Under the pieces are notes generated by a model. It ran no database searches and was not told the origin of the DNA. It was given only the letters and a program-made list of their open reading frames with translations. The position numbers and the translations under genes are program-made. 64,000 nt of DNA from JBEVNR01 sp040507985. GTDB lineage: Bacteria; Pseudomonadota; Alphaproteobacteria; Rickettsiales; UBA6187. Positions within the stretch are counted from its first letter, which is position 1. Each line of letters opens with the position of its first letter. The DNA lies in contig JBEVNR010000012.1 of NCBI GenBank assembly GCA_040507985.1, positions 62,001-126,000 on the forward strand, written 5' to 3'. Of this stretch, positions 17,927 through 27,452 are shown piece by piece.

Positions 17927-19234
17927 ATGCGAATTGCGATTTTCGGAGCGGGGTATGTCGGCTTGACGTCCGCCGCCTGTTTTGCCCATATCGGCCACCG
18001 CGTTTCCTTGATCGACGCGAGCGTCGAACGTATGGCCGCGCTGCGGCGAGGGGAAACGCCGATTTACGAAGAAGACTTAAGCGATTTGCTGCGCAGTCCG
18101 AACGTTTCCTTTGCGCGCGACGCCCGGGAAGCCCTGAGGGAGGCCGACGTCGCGCTCATTGCCGTCGGCACCCCGCACGACCCGGAGAGTGGCGCGACCG
18201 ACATGCGACAGGTGTTTGCGGTTGCCGAAGAAATGGCCGCCCTGCTCACCCATCGCGTGACGGTGGTAACGAAATCGACGGTGCCGGTCGGCACGGCGAA
18301 AAAATTGCAGGCGTTTTTTGACGGGCGCCGCCCGGACTTGCGCATCGACTGTGCGTCGAATCCGGAGTTTTTGCGGGAAGGAAGGGCGATCAAAGATTTC
18401 CTTGAACCGGATCGCATCGTCGTGGGAGCGGAGTCCCCGAAAGCGAAGGAGGACTGCCTGAACCTTTATAAGCCGATAACGGATAAGGGCTACCCGATCT
18501 ATTGTTACGGCGCCGCGTCGGCGGAGGCGGTGAAATACGCATCCAACGGTTTTCTTGCGATCAAAATCGCTTACGTGAACGAAATCGCCGATTTTTGCGA
18601 GCGCACCGGGGCCGACGTCGACGAGGTGGCGGAAGGCATGGGCGCCGACCTGCGCATCGGCAGGCAATTTTTACGGCCCGGTCCGGGCTATGGCGGCTCG
18701 TGCTTTCCTAAGGACACGCGTTCGCTGAAAGCGCAGGCGCAACGCGCGGGCGCGGAGGCGCGCCTGATCGAGGCGGCCATCTCCTCAAACGAGCGCCGAC
18801 CGGCGGCCCTTCTATGTCGGGCAAAAGACAAACTGGCCGGAGGCGATTGGAAAGGCAAGCGCATAGGCATGCTTGGCGCGGCGTTTAAGGGAGAAACCGA
18901 CGACGTGCGCGAAAGCCCGGCCCTCGCTCTGGCGCGCATATTGTGCGAAGAGGGGGCACACGTGGCGATCTATGATCCGCAAGCGCTGAAAGGCGCGAAG
19001 AATGCGTTGGCCGGTCATGCGTCCGTCGTGTATGCGGCCGATTGGCAAGAGGCGGCGAAAGGCGCCGATATCGTCGTGATTGCCACCGAATGGAAGGAAT
19101 TTTCGCGCATCAACCTTAAGGATCTGGCCGCCCTCACGCAACCGGACGCCGCGTTGTTCGACGCGCGCGGCATGATCGACGGCGAAAGCGCCGCCAAGGC
19201 CGGATTGCGCTATGTGCGGGTAGGAAAAAGCTAG
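17927..19234 (+). CDS. ugd: UDP-glucose 6-dehydrogenase
   Basis: 435 residues from the ATG at 17927, which has AAGGAG at 17911-17916. Rossmann motif IFGAGYVGLTSA, STVPVGTAK, SNPEFLREG, and the catalytic Cys in GPGYGGSCFPKD are all present. The enzyme oxidises UDP-glucose twice to UDP-glucuronate, a precursor for surface polysaccharide. A polysaccharide export protein is encoded at 54959-56614. A longer open frame runs upstream over ribH but has no coding support. Confidence 0.97.
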   Translation: MRIAIFGAGYVGLTSAACFAHIGHRVSLIDASVERMAALRRGETPIYEEDLSDLLRSPNVSFARDAREALREADVALIAVGTPHDPESGATDMRQVFAVAEEMAALLTHRVTVVTKSTVPVGTAKKLQAFFDGRRPDLRIDCASNPEFLREGRAIKDFLEPDRIVVGAESPKAKEDCLNLYKPITDKGYPIYCYGAASAEAVKYASNGFLAIKIAYVNEIADFCERTGADVDEVAEGMGADLRIGRQFLRPGPGYGGSCFPKDTRSLKAQAQRAGAEARLIEAAISSNERRPAALLCRAKDKLAGGDWKGKRIGMLGAAFKGETDDVRESPALALARILCEEGAHVAIYDPQALKGAKNALAGHASVVYAADWQEAAKGADIVVIATEWKEFSRINLKDLAALTQPDAALFDARGMIDGESAAKAGLRYVRVGKS

Positions 19235-19394
19235 CTTCCGTAATTGAAAAATGATGCTTTTTCCTGCTTTTCTCATTCAAATTACTTGAAACTTATAAAC
19301 TTAAGCCTTATAGCTACTCCCTTACGGGCGCAACGCACTAAGGGTTGCGAACATCTATTATACGTTAAAGCAAAAATTTACGCGGGAAGACGCT

Positions 19395-20180
19395 ATGTTT
19401 GCAAAACCAATCATCATCGCAAACTGGAAAATGAACTGCTCGTTGGTGGAAGGCGTACGCCTTATGGGCGAAATTCGCGCGCACGTACAAAAAAACAAAC
19501 TTATTTCTACCTGCGTCGTTTGTCCTCCCTTTACCTTGCTACGGGACTTCGCCGACGTCGTTCCCGGCACGTCCCTAAAATTAGGCGCCCAAAATTGCCA
19601 TTTCGAGACGGAAGGCGCCTATACCGGCGAAATCAGCCCGACCATGATAAAGGAAATGGGATGCAATTTCGTCATCGTTGGCCATTCCGAGCGCCGCATG
19701 TATTTCAACGAAGGCAGCGAAGCGGTGCTGAAAAAAACCGTGGCCGCGCAAAAGGCCGGCCTGACCGCCGTGGTATGCGTCGGCGAAACGCTGTTCGAGC
19801 GCAGGAACTCCATGGCGCGCGAAGCCGTCGCCCAGCAAATTGATTACTCGATTCCCGAAGGCTCCGCTCCGTCGAACCTTATCGTGGCTTATGAGCCGGT
19901 ATGGTCCATCGGCAGCGACCAACTTCCGACGCTGCAAGAAATTCACGACATGCACGCCTTCATTCGCGAGCGCGTCATGCGTAAGCTGCGCGGCGCAAGC
20001 GGCGATGCTGCGGTCGTTTACGGCGGGTCCGTAAACGTCGAAAACGCCGGAGAAATTTTAGCGTGTCCGCACGTGGACGGGCTGTTGCTCGGGCGAGCTT
20101 CCATAAACGCAAAATCGTTCTTAAAAATACTTGCCATTTCCGACATTCAGGCCAATAATATGGTTTTGGTAAGTAAATAA
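19395..20180 (+). CDS. tpiA: Triosephosphate isomerase
   Basis: 261 residues. NWKMN at residues 11-15 is followed by the catalytic His-bearing VGHSERR and the catalytic Glu in VAYEPVWSIGS; GGSVN and the phosphate-binding loop lie near the C-terminus. It interconverts glyceraldehyde 3-phosphate and dihydroxyacetone phosphate. It is followed after 15 bases by secG and then pyrG, the classic tpiA-secG-pyrG order of alphaproteobacteria, so the three are probably one transcript. Confidence 0.98.
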   Translation: MFAKPIIIANWKMNCSLVEGVRLMGEIRAHVQKNKLISTCVVCPPFTLLRDFADVVPGTSLKLGAQNCHFETEGAYTGEISPTMIKEMGCNFVIVGHSERRMYFNEGSEAVLKKTVAAQKAGLTAVVCVGETLFERRNSMAREAVAQQIDYSIPEGSAPSNLIVAYEPVWSIGSDQLPTLQEIHDMHAFIRERVMRKLRGASGDAAVVYGGSVNVENAGEILACPHVDGLLLGRASINAKSFLKILAISDIQANNMVLVSK

Positions 20181-20195
20181 AAAATTAACGCCCTC

Positions 20196-20696
20196 ATGTT
20201 GACCGCTTTATTGACCCTACAAATTATCGTCACGGTCGTTATGATCGGGGCTATTTTAATGCAACCCAATTCCAATGACGGCATGGGCGGGTTAGGCAGC
20301 GGCGGACAACCCTCCCTCGCGGTGGACAACACCTCCTTCCTAAGCAAGCTGACCGGAGTGTTGGCCGCTATTTTTATGGCGAACAGCCTTTTAATGGCCG
20401 TGGTGAGTTCGTCCTCCGTCTCTCGCGAAGATAAAATCATCGAAAAACTGCAAGATACTCGCCTGCCTAACGACGCCGCCCCGAAAAAAGACCTTCCCGC
20501 CTCGTCGCCTAAAGAATCGACGGAACAGAAAAAAACGCCCACGCAAGCGCCCGCCTCCGGCGACGCCTCTCCGGGCGCTCCTGCGATTCCGAATCCCGAA
20601 CCCATGCACCCCAACGCGCCTGCCGAGCAAACGGCGCCTACGTTACCCGGCGAAGAAGGTAAACCTACCCAAATACCAAATGATTCGGCCCAATAA
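20196..20696 (+). CDS. secG: Preprotein translocase subunit SecG
   Basis: 166 residues. Two membrane helices (about 3-22 and 55-75) flank the short loop MQPNSNDGMGGLGSGG, the SecG signature. The C-terminal half is a Pro/Ala/Lys/Thr-rich disordered extension, longer than in E. coli but common in alphaproteobacteria. It is part of the SecYEG inner-membrane channel and sits between tpiA and pyrG. Confidence 0.95.
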   Translation: MLTALLTLQIIVTVVMIGAILMQPNSNDGMGGLGSGGQPSLAVDNTSFLSKLTGVLAAIFMANSLLMAVVSSSSVSREDKIIEKLQDTRLPNDAAPKKDLPASSPKESTEQKKTPTQAPASGDASPGAPAIPNPEPMHPNAPAEQTAPTLPGEEGKPTQIPNDSAQ

Positions 20697-20701
20697 CGCG
20701 A

Positions 20702-22414
20702 ATGACCCCCGGCGCCACGACCATGAAGACCACCGCGACAAAATTTATTTTCATCACCGGCGGCGTGGTGTCGTCGTTAGGCAAGGGCCTTGCCAGCGCC
20801 AGCCTGGGCACGCTGTTGCAGCAACGCGGATATTCGGTGCGGCTACGCAAGCTCGACCCGTATTTAAACGTTGACCCCGGCACGATGAGTCCGTTTCAAC
20901 ACGGCGAGGTGTTCGTCACCGACGACGGCGCCGAAACGGATTTGGATTTAGGACATTACGAACGCTTTACCGGCGTATCGACACGCGGCAGCGACAACAT
21001 CACCACCGGGCAAATCTATTCCAATTTACTGTCGAAGGAACGTCGGGGCGATTATCTGGGCGTGACGGTGCAGGTGATTCCGCACGTGACCAATCTCATA
21101 AAAAACTTCATCGTCAACGACGTGGAGGGCACCGACTTCGTGCTGTGCGAAATCGGCGGCACCGTCGGCGACATCGAGGCGTTGCCGTTTTTCGAGTCGA
21201 TTCGCCAGCTTAGCTTTGAGCTGGGGCGGGAGAACAGCCTGTTCGTCCACGTTACGCTGTTGCCCTATATTTCCGCCGCCAAGGAATTAAAAACCAAGCC
21301 GACACAACACTCGGTGAAGGAATTGCTTTCCATCGGCATTCAACCGGACGTCATTATTTGCCGTGCCGAACGTCCGATTCCGGACGGGCTTATCCGCAAG
21401 GTGGCGCTGTTTAGCAACCTGCGGGAGGAGCGCGTCATTCCGGCGCTGGACGAACGCAGCATTTACGCCGTTCCCGCCGCATTCCATAAGAACGGTTTCG
21501 ACAAGGAAGTGTTGGCCTACTTCAAAAAAGAAGACGTCCCCATCGACGTGGAGCGTTGGACGAAATTGGCCGACGGCGACCGCACCAAGGGTGAAAACGT
21601 CATCGTCGCCATCGTCGGCAAATATACCGGGTTGGAGGACGCGTATAAATCCTTGATCGAAGCGTTGCGCCATTCCGCCATGAAGCTTGGCGTCACGCTC
21701 GACATTCGGTGGGTCAATTCTCGCACGTTTTCGCTCGACGACGCCGACGAGGCGCTATCGGACGTCCACGCGATATTGGTGCCGGGCGGATTCGGCGCCG
21801 AAGGCATACGCGGCAAAGTCTCCTCCATTCATTACGCCCGCACCAAAAACGTGCCGTTTTTCGGCATTTGTCTGGGGATGCAGCTTTGCGTGATCGAAAG
21901 CGCGCAAAACGTCGCCGGATTGCACAACGCCGGATCGACGGAATTCGGAGCGCCGGACCATCCCGTCGTCGCGCTCATGACGGAATGGATGCGTGGCGTG
22001 GTAAAAGTGGAGCGCGGTAAAACCGGCGCGCAAGATTTAGGCGGCACCATGCGATTGGGCGCGTATGAATGCGCGATTGACGACGAGGAATCGCTCGCGT
22101 TCCAAGCCTATAAGAAAAAGCGCGTTTCCGAACGCCACCGCCATCGCTACGAAGTAAACGCCGATTATCGCGAGCAATTGGAAAAATGCGGACTCCATTT
22201 CTCCGGCGTTTCGCCCGACGGGGCGTTGTGCGAAATCGTGGAAAGGCGCGACCATCCGTGGTTCGTCGGGGTGCAGTTTCATCCCGAATTCAAGTCGCGC
22301 CCGTTCGATCCGCACCCGCTATTTACGGATTTTCTTGAAGCGGCGTTGCTGCGCAAGCATACCGTGGAAAGCAAGAATGCCGACAAGACGGCGCCGGCGA
22401 AAAAGGTGAAGTGA
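20702..22414 (+). CDS. pyrG: CTP synthase
   Basis: 570 residues. The N-terminal synthase domain begins with FIFITGGVVSSLGKG. The C-terminal glutamine amidotransferase domain has its nucleophile in FFGICLGMQLC and His/Glu in VQFHPEFKSRP. It makes CTP from UTP, ATP and glutamine. An in-frame ATG at 20723 would give the more usual short N-terminus, and neither start has a clear ribosome site. It ends 32 bases before the convergent murE. Confidence 0.98.
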   Translation: MTPGATTMKTTATKFIFITGGVVSSLGKGLASASLGTLLQQRGYSVRLRKLDPYLNVDPGTMSPFQHGEVFVTDDGAETDLDLGHYERFTGVSTRGSDNITTGQIYSNLLSKERRGDYLGVTVQVIPHVTNLIKNFIVNDVEGTDFVLCEIGGTVGDIEALPFFESIRQLSFELGRENSLFVHVTLLPYISAAKELKTKPTQHSVKELLSIGIQPDVIICRAERPIPDGLIRKVALFSNLREERVIPALDERSIYAVPAAFHKNGFDKEVLAYFKKEDVPIDVERWTKLADGDRTKGENVIVAIVGKYTGLEDAYKSLIEALRHSAMKLGVTLDIRWVNSRTFSLDDADEALSDVHAILVPGGFGAEGIRGKVSSIHYARTKNVPFFGICLGMQLCVIESAQNVAGLHNAGSTEFGAPDHPVVALMTEWMRGVVKVERGKTGAQDLGGTMRLGAYECAIDDEESLAFQAYKKKRVSERHRHRYEVNADYREQLEKCGLHFSGVSPDGALCEIVERRDHPWFVGVQFHPEFKSRPFDPHPLFTDFLEAALLRKHTVESKNADKTAPAKKVK

Positions 22415-22446
22415 CCGGAAAAGAAGCTCGTTCGCCGTTAGCTCCG

Positions 22447-23895
22447 TTATGCATGAGGTCCATTTTTAAGCGCACGCAACGTCTCTTCCACGTCGGAAAA
22501 ATGGCTGCGCGTTCCCATAACTTCCTGATAGTCCTCGTGTCCCTTGCCGGCGATAAGCACGGCGTCGCCCGGTTTGGCGCACTTTACCGCCTGCGCGATG
22601 GCGGCGCGGCGGTCGCCGATTTCGCGCGTTTTGGACGGATCGCATCCCGCGAGCACCTCAGCCCGAATCGCTTCCGGAGCTTCGCTGCGCGGATTGTCGT
22701 CGGTCACGATAATCGCATCAGCCAATCTCGACGCAATCTGGCCCATTATCGGACGTTTTCCGGCGTCGCGATCGCCGCCGCACCCGAAAACCACGACGAC
22801 GCTTCCTTGCGTCGCGCGACGCAGTCCGGCAAGGGCGTTTTCAAGCGCGTCCGGCGTATGGGCGTAATCGACGTAAAACGCGGCGCCGTCCTGCACGGCC
22901 ACGCATTGCATGCGCCCCGGTACGTCCGGTACGCTCGCCAAGGCGGCGACGGCCTCTTCCATCGAGCCGTCTTTCACATATGTAAACGCGCATAGCGCAT
23001 ACAGGGCGTTTCTGCATTGAAATTCGCCCCGCAGCCGCATGCGCGCGCCATATTCCTTGCCTTTATACGCAAAGCGCATTTCTTGCGTCGCTCCTTCCGT
23101 GCGCATGGAGATAAGTCGGCAATCGGCGCCTGACGCTTCGCCGACGGAAATAATCGGCGCGTTTTTTTCCTTCGCAACGCGTTGAAGGCGGGAGAAATAG
23201 GGGGAATCCGCGTTCGCGATCATAGGGGCGCCGGGTTCGAGCAGATCGAACAACAGGCATTTAGCGGCGAAATATGCATCGAAATTTTTATGATAGTCCA
23301 GATGGTCTTGCGTTAAGTTGGTGAACATGCCGAGGGCGAAGCGGCAACCGGCGACGCGCCGCTGCTGCAACCCATGGCTTGAGGCTTCGATGACGGCACG
23401 AACGGCGCCCTCCTCGCCGGCTCTTTTAAAAGCCTTATGCAGACTCGCGGCGTCCGGCGTGGTGAGGGGCACGTCAACGCGGGCCTCGCCGCCATCGTTT
23501 ATCACGCCGAGCGTGCCGACGCTCACGGCTTTTTTCCCGGTTCTTTCCCACAATTCCCGCAAAATCCACGTCACGGAGGTTTTGCCGTTGGTGCCGGTGA
23601 CGGCCACTTTTTTCTCGATGGCGTCGGCATAGAAAAAAGCGCAGGAACGGGCGAACGCGCCGGCCAAATCGTCGCATCGGTAGTAAGCGACGCCGGGAGC
23701 GCGCTTTTCCTCCGGCAGCTTTTCGAACGAAATGACGGCTTTTACGCCCTTGGACAATCCGTCCGCGACATAGCGCGGATCGAACGCGAACAAGGCGTCG
23801 CCTTTTTGCGCCAGCCGAGAATCCCGCGCGACGCCGGCAAGCAATATGGGCGATGCGCCGGCGTATAGCTCTCCGAAATAATCGCCCCATTCCAT
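22447..23895 (-). CDS. murE: UDP-N-acetylmuramoyl-L-alanyl-D-glutamate--2,6-diaminopimelate ligase
   Basis: 482 residues. The ATP loop is VTGTNGKTSVTW (about residues 98-109). The motif DNPRSE marks meso-diaminopimelate as the added amino acid, so the organism has DAP-type peptidoglycan. SSHGLQQRRVAG and YAHTPDALENAL are further Mur ligase landmarks. Unusually it is not beside murF, mraY or other dcw genes here; its upstream neighbour is a GDT1-type exporter, 5 bases away on the same strand. Confidence 0.97.
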   Translation of the reverse strand: MEWGDYFGELYAGASPILLAGVARDSRLAQKGDALFAFDPRYVADGLSKGVKAVISFEKLPEEKRAPGVAYYRCDDLAGAFARSCAFFYADAIEKKVAVTGTNGKTSVTWILRELWERTGKKAVSVGTLGVINDGGEARVDVPLTTPDAASLHKAFKRAGEEGAVRAVIEASSHGLQQRRVAGCRFALGMFTNLTQDHLDYHKNFDAYFAAKCLLFDLLEPGAPMIANADSPYFSRLQRVAKEKNAPIISVGEASGADCRLISMRTEGATQEMRFAYKGKEYGARMRLRGEFQCRNALYALCAFTYVKDGSMEEAVAALASVPDVPGRMQCVAVQDGAAFYVDYAHTPDALENALAGLRRATQGSVVVVFGCGGDRDAGKRPIMGQIASRLADAIIVTDDNPRSEAPEAIRAEVLAGCDPSKTREIGDRRAAIAQAVKCAKPGDAVLIAGKGHEDYQEVMGTRSHFSDVEETLRALKNGPHA

Positions 23896-23900
23896 ACGGA

Positions 23901-24182
23901 TTATCCCTTGAAATGCTCAAAAATCGTCCATCCTCCGATAAGCACGAAACCGATTCCGGCGAACAGCTTCAGCGGAATCGCCTCAAGATATTTCGCCGCA
24001 AACGCTCCCAGCAAGACGGCCACGGCGGTAGAGGCGATCAGCGCCGCCGACGCGGCGGCAAACACGACCCACGGATTGTTTTTACCCTCCGACGCGAAAA
24101 GCACGGTGGCAAGTTGCGTCTTATCGCCAAGCTCCGCGAAAAAAATCGTTAAAAAAATGGCAAAAACGGCGGGGACATGCAT
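23901..24182 (-). CDS. TMEM165/GDT1 family transporter (half-size)
   Basis: 93 residues with three hydrophobic segments and one copy of the family signature ExGDKT (ELGDKTQLATV, about residues 17-27). Full-length family members have two such repeats, so this short form presumably assembles as a dimer. The family exports Mn2+ or exchanges Ca2+/Mn2+ for protons at the membrane. It lies directly upstream of murE, with which it probably shares a transcript, and is divergent from the GNAT/nitrilase gene. Confidence 0.88.
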   Translation of the reverse strand: MHVPAVFAIFLTIFFAELGDKTQLATVLFASEGKNNPWVVFAAASAALIASTAVAVLLGAFAAKYLEAIPLKLFAGIGFVLIGGWTIFEHFKG

Positions 24183-24291
24183 GAAAAAGATAATTTTTTG
24201 TTATATTCTTCAGCAACTATATGCTAAAACCAACTAAGGAAGCAAGCCTATATCCGTTTAAAGCCTGTTTTGCATCATGAGGCGTCGCGCC

Positions 24292-25836
24292 ATGAACGAC
24301 ACGACCATATTGCTCACCGTTCGGCAAGAGCGCTCCGGAGACGTGCCGGGCGTGCTTGACCTTAACCGCCGCGTCTACGGGCCTGAGGGCTTAAGCGAGG
24401 AAATGTTCATCGGCCAGCTGGCGAACTTCCCCGAAGGCCAATTCGTGGCCGAATATAACGGAAAGATCGTCGGCTATTGCGCCACGTTCGTCACGAGCGG
24501 GGGCGTCGCCCTCAAGCCCCATAATTGGGAGCGCATTACCGGCCATGGCTTCGCCTCGCGGCACGATCGGGAGGGGGATTACCTCTACGGCATGGAAATT
24601 TGCGTCGATCCGGAATATCGCCGCCTGCGCATCGGCCAACGCCTCTACGACGTGCGGAAACGCTTGTGCGAGGAAATGCGCCTGAAAGGCATCGTCTTCG
24701 GCGGACGCATGCCGAACCTCTCGAAACGCATCAAGCGTTTCGGCACGCCGGAAAATTACTTAGAAGCCGTGAAAGAGCGCAAGATCAACGATCCGGTGGT
24801 GAATTTTCAGCTACGCAACGGTTTCGAGATCATCGGATTGCTGAAAAATTACGATCCGAACGACAAGGAGTCGCTCGGCTACGCCACGCATATGGTGTGG
24901 CATAACCCGGTGGTGGAGCCGGACGAGCGCAAGAAAAAATTGTGGGACAGGCGCAAGCACCCGCCGGTGCGCATTGCGTCGGTGCAATACCAGGCGCGGA
25001 AGGTCGATTCTTTTTCCGACTTTACCAAACAGGTGGAATATTTCGTCGACGTGGCGGCGGAATACCGATCGGATTTCGTCGTGTTTCCCGAAATGTTCAC
25101 CCTGCCGTTGCTCTCCATCCAAAACAAGCCGCTCTCGCCGGAAGAGTCCATCGCCAAAATCACGGAATATACCGACGATTACGTAAGCTTCATGCAAAAT
25201 TTGGCGGTGTCGTACAACATTAACGTCGTCGGCGGCTCGCATCCCACCAAAAACGACAAAGGTGACCTGGAAAACGTCGCCTACGTGTTTTTGCGCGACG
25301 GCGCCGTCCATACCCAGCCGAAATTGCACCCAACGCCGCACGAGCGCTATTGGTGGAACATTAAGGGCGGCAACGTGCTCAAAGCCATCGCCACCGATTG
25401 CGGATCGATCGGTGTGATGACGTGCTACGATTCGGAATTTCCCGAAACGGCGCGCCATCTGGCCGACCAAGGGGCCAAAATTCTCTTCGTGCCGTTCTGC
25501 ACCGACGAGCGGCAAGGCCATTTGCGGGTGCGCTATTGTTGTCAGGCGCGGGCGGTGGAAAACCAGATATACGTCGTCACCTCCGGCATCGTCGGGAATT
25601 TGCCGGACGTCGAAAACATGAACGTCCATTACGCCCAAAGCGGCATTTACACGCCGTGCGACTTCCCCTTCGCGCGCGACGGCGTGGCGGCGCTCGCCGA
25701 CTCGAACACCGAGACGATCATCTTCGCCGATCTGGACCTGGAGCAGCTCACCGTCAGCCGAAACTCCGGCACGGTGCAGAATTGGCAGGACCGTCGGTTC
25801 GATTTATATAAAGTGGCGTGGAAGAAGCGGCAGTGA
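24292..25836 (+). CDS. GNAT acetyltransferase-carbon-nitrogen hydrolase fusion protein
   Basis: 514 residues from the ATG at 24292, which has GAGGCG at 24279-24284; an ATG at 24277 is alternative. The N-terminal half (to about residue 200) is a GNAT domain with YGMEICVDPEYRRLRIGQRLY. The C-terminal half (about 225-510) is a nitrilase-superfamily domain with the triad Glu (VFPEMF), Lys (PKLHPTPHE) and Cys (GVMTCYDSEFPE). This two-domain family is widespread in bacteria, with unknown substrate. The stop overlaps the start of the DUF1294 gene. Confidence 0.93.
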   Translation: MNDTTILLTVRQERSGDVPGVLDLNRRVYGPEGLSEEMFIGQLANFPEGQFVAEYNGKIVGYCATFVTSGGVALKPHNWERITGHGFASRHDREGDYLYGMEICVDPEYRRLRIGQRLYDVRKRLCEEMRLKGIVFGGRMPNLSKRIKRFGTPENYLEAVKERKINDPVVNFQLRNGFEIIGLLKNYDPNDKESLGYATHMVWHNPVVEPDERKKKLWDRRKHPPVRIASVQYQARKVDSFSDFTKQVEYFVDVAAEYRSDFVVFPEMFTLPLLSIQNKPLSPEESIAKITEYTDDYVSFMQNLAVSYNINVVGGSHPTKNDKGDLENVAYVFLRDGAVHTQPKLHPTPHERYWWNIKGGNVLKAIATDCGSIGVMTCYDSEFPETARHLADQGAKILFVPFCTDERQGHLRVRYCCQARAVENQIYVVTSGIVGNLPDVENMNVHYAQSGIYTPCDFPFARDGVAALADSNTETIIFADLDLEQLTVSRNSGTVQNWQDRRFDLYKVAWKKRQ

Positions 25837-26114
25837 CAATCTATTTTTCTCTAAGAACCGCTCTTATCGTCGTCGCCTGCGCCAACCTGCTGGCGTTCGC
25901 CTTATGCGCGCTGGACAAAAGCGCGGCGCGGCGCGGCGCGCCGCGCATTCCGGAGGCAATGTTCTTTACCCTCGCGCTCGCCGGCGGATGGCCTCTGCTG
26001 CTTGTCGCCATGCGCATGTTTCGGCATAAAACGGCGAAAACGTCGTTTAAGATGCGCGTCTATCTGGCGGTGATCTGCGACCTTATATTAGCGGCGTACG
26101 TGATTTTTTTATAA
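25833..26114 (+). CDS. DUF1294 family small membrane protein
   Basis: About 93 residues. I chose the GTG at 25833, which overlaps the previous stop as GTGA and has GGAAG upstream. A GTG at 25818 would add five residues. Hydrophobic segments surround the family landmarks ALDKSAARRGAPRIPE and LALAGGWPLLLVAMRMFRHKTAK. It is an inner-membrane protein of unknown function, apparently translationally coupled to the GNAT/nitrilase gene. Confidence 0.88.
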   Translation: MTIYFSLRTALIVVACANLLAFALCALDKSAARRGAPRIPEAMFFTLALAGGWPLLLVAMRMFRHKTAKTSFKMRVYLAVICDLILAAYVIFL

Positions 26115-26171
26115 TTTTATTTTTAAAACGACGAGAAATAACTGCCATGATAACGCCGATAAAAGAAATAT

Positions 26172-26198
26172 AAAAAATTTCTCGACGCCCGCGCCGAG
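26172..26198 (-). terminator. Rho-independent terminator candidate for the 412-residue protein gene
   Basis: Read on the minus strand, a GC-rich hairpin (CTCG and CGC arms around a tiny loop, with one mismatch) is followed by an AATTTTTTA tract. It lies just beyond the stop at 26214. Confidence 0.5.
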
Positions 26199-26213
26199 GC
26201 AACAGAAAAGCGC

Positions 26214-27452
26214 TTAATTCGATGTGAAAAAATATGGATTGACGCGAATTTTTACGTCAAGAGACGAGCGCGTTAGACGGACGGCACATGATATGTCCGA
26301 TCCATTATGAGCCGAAATAACGGAGATATCGTCAAAAAATCGAGCTTGATATCGTTCTTTCGGGGTCAATATGTGGGGAGATGTAAGCGCGTTCACCGTC
26401 GTGACGAGATCGCGGTATAATTCGGAATTGAGATTATCGCACAACGATTGTATCTGCGTTGCCATTTCTTCCAAACATTTTTTCGTATCTGCGTCAAGCG
26501 CTTCCCATATCATGACCTTCTTAAGCGAAGAAAAGATTTCCGACAATATCCGTTCGGGATGACAGGTCATTCTCACCTGCACCGTATCTTCTTGGATCTG
26601 CGTTTCCGTCTTGCGCAATTGTTCCGCAAAAGGAATGGAACCGCCAGTCTGAATCGCGTGGGCGAAAATAAGGGCATAAAGAACGTTCAGAGCGGGAAGG
26701 AAGCGCGTATCGTGATAACCAAATTGTTTCGCGCACAGCATATGGCAGCGCCGCACGGCGGCGTATACGGTTCCGAGCGACCTCTCTTCGACCGTCCACC
26801 CGTCATACTCGAATACGATAAGCAAAAACTCCGTACACGCAATGACGAGATCGCTCGCGTCGCGTTGCCGAACAGGAGAATCTGCGATTTTTTTCAACGC
26901 AGCTTGCAATCCGTTGCACGGTTTTTGCATATATGCCGTTTCGTTGCCGGAAATGTTTAACAGGCTTATTTCACCAACGATATTTGCCATCCGCTCGCGT
27001 AGCTCGGGGTATTCACTTTTAAAAACAACGTGAGGGGCGATAGACTCGAAGCCGCGCCAAAGAATCCATTCGGGTTCGTTTTCTTGATCGCCCCGGGTGT
27101 TGCTTGCCGCCAATTGCTCTTCGACTTCCACAATTTTAGCTGCAAAATCGGCGCTTGCGTCGGCAAACAATTTGCGCAAGAAAATGTCATTAAAGTATTT
27201 CGTTAATATGGTAGTGAATTCGCTTTCTGTATTGGCGCTTTTGCCAAAACGCGTTTCGCATAAGGCATGGAAATGTTTAGCCGCAGCGTATAATGCGATA
27301 AGCAACCCGTCGGTGAAAATAACGGTATCTTTTGATTTTTCCAATGCGAATACGTCTAGAAAAAAGTCCAGGCATTTCGAAATCAAGAGATCAAGTCTTT
27401 CTTTTTGATCTTTCGGCGGATGGGCGTCGAAGGAAGACAAGGCATCCACCAT
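26214..27452 (-). CDS. Alpha-helical hypothetical protein with an internal duplication
   Basis: 412 residues, no signal peptide or membrane helix, strongly alpha-helical. I recognise no family. The protein is built from two related halves: around residues 55-160 one reads AAAKHFHALCETRFG and, later, FKSEYPELRERMANIVGEI; around 225-335 the other reads AAVRRCHMLCAKQFG and, later, LDADTKKCLEEMATQI. Each half also begins with a similar DL(L/V)I(S/A)C(T/L)(E/D)F segment. The gene stands alone with its own terminator candidate, in a block of accessory genes. Role unknown; a host-interaction or scaffold protein is possible but not shown. Confidence 0.75.
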   Translation of the reverse strand: MVDALSSFDAHPPKDQKERLDLLISKCLDFFLDVFALEKSKDTVIFTDGLLIALYAAAKHFHALCETRFGKSANTESEFTTILTKYFNDIFLRKLFADASADFAAKIVEVEEQLAASNTRGDQENEPEWILWRGFESIAPHVVFKSEYPELRERMANIVGEISLLNISGNETAYMQKPCNGLQAALKKIADSPVRQRDASDLVIACTEFLLIVFEYDGWTVEERSLGTVYAAVRRCHMLCAKQFGYHDTRFLPALNVLYALIFAHAIQTGGSIPFAEQLRKTETQIQEDTVQVRMTCHPERILSEIFSSLKKVMIWEALDADTKKCLEEMATQIQSLCDNLNSELYRDLVTTVNALTSPHILTPKERYQARFFDDISVISAHNGSDISCAVRLTRSSLDVKIRVNPYFFTSN

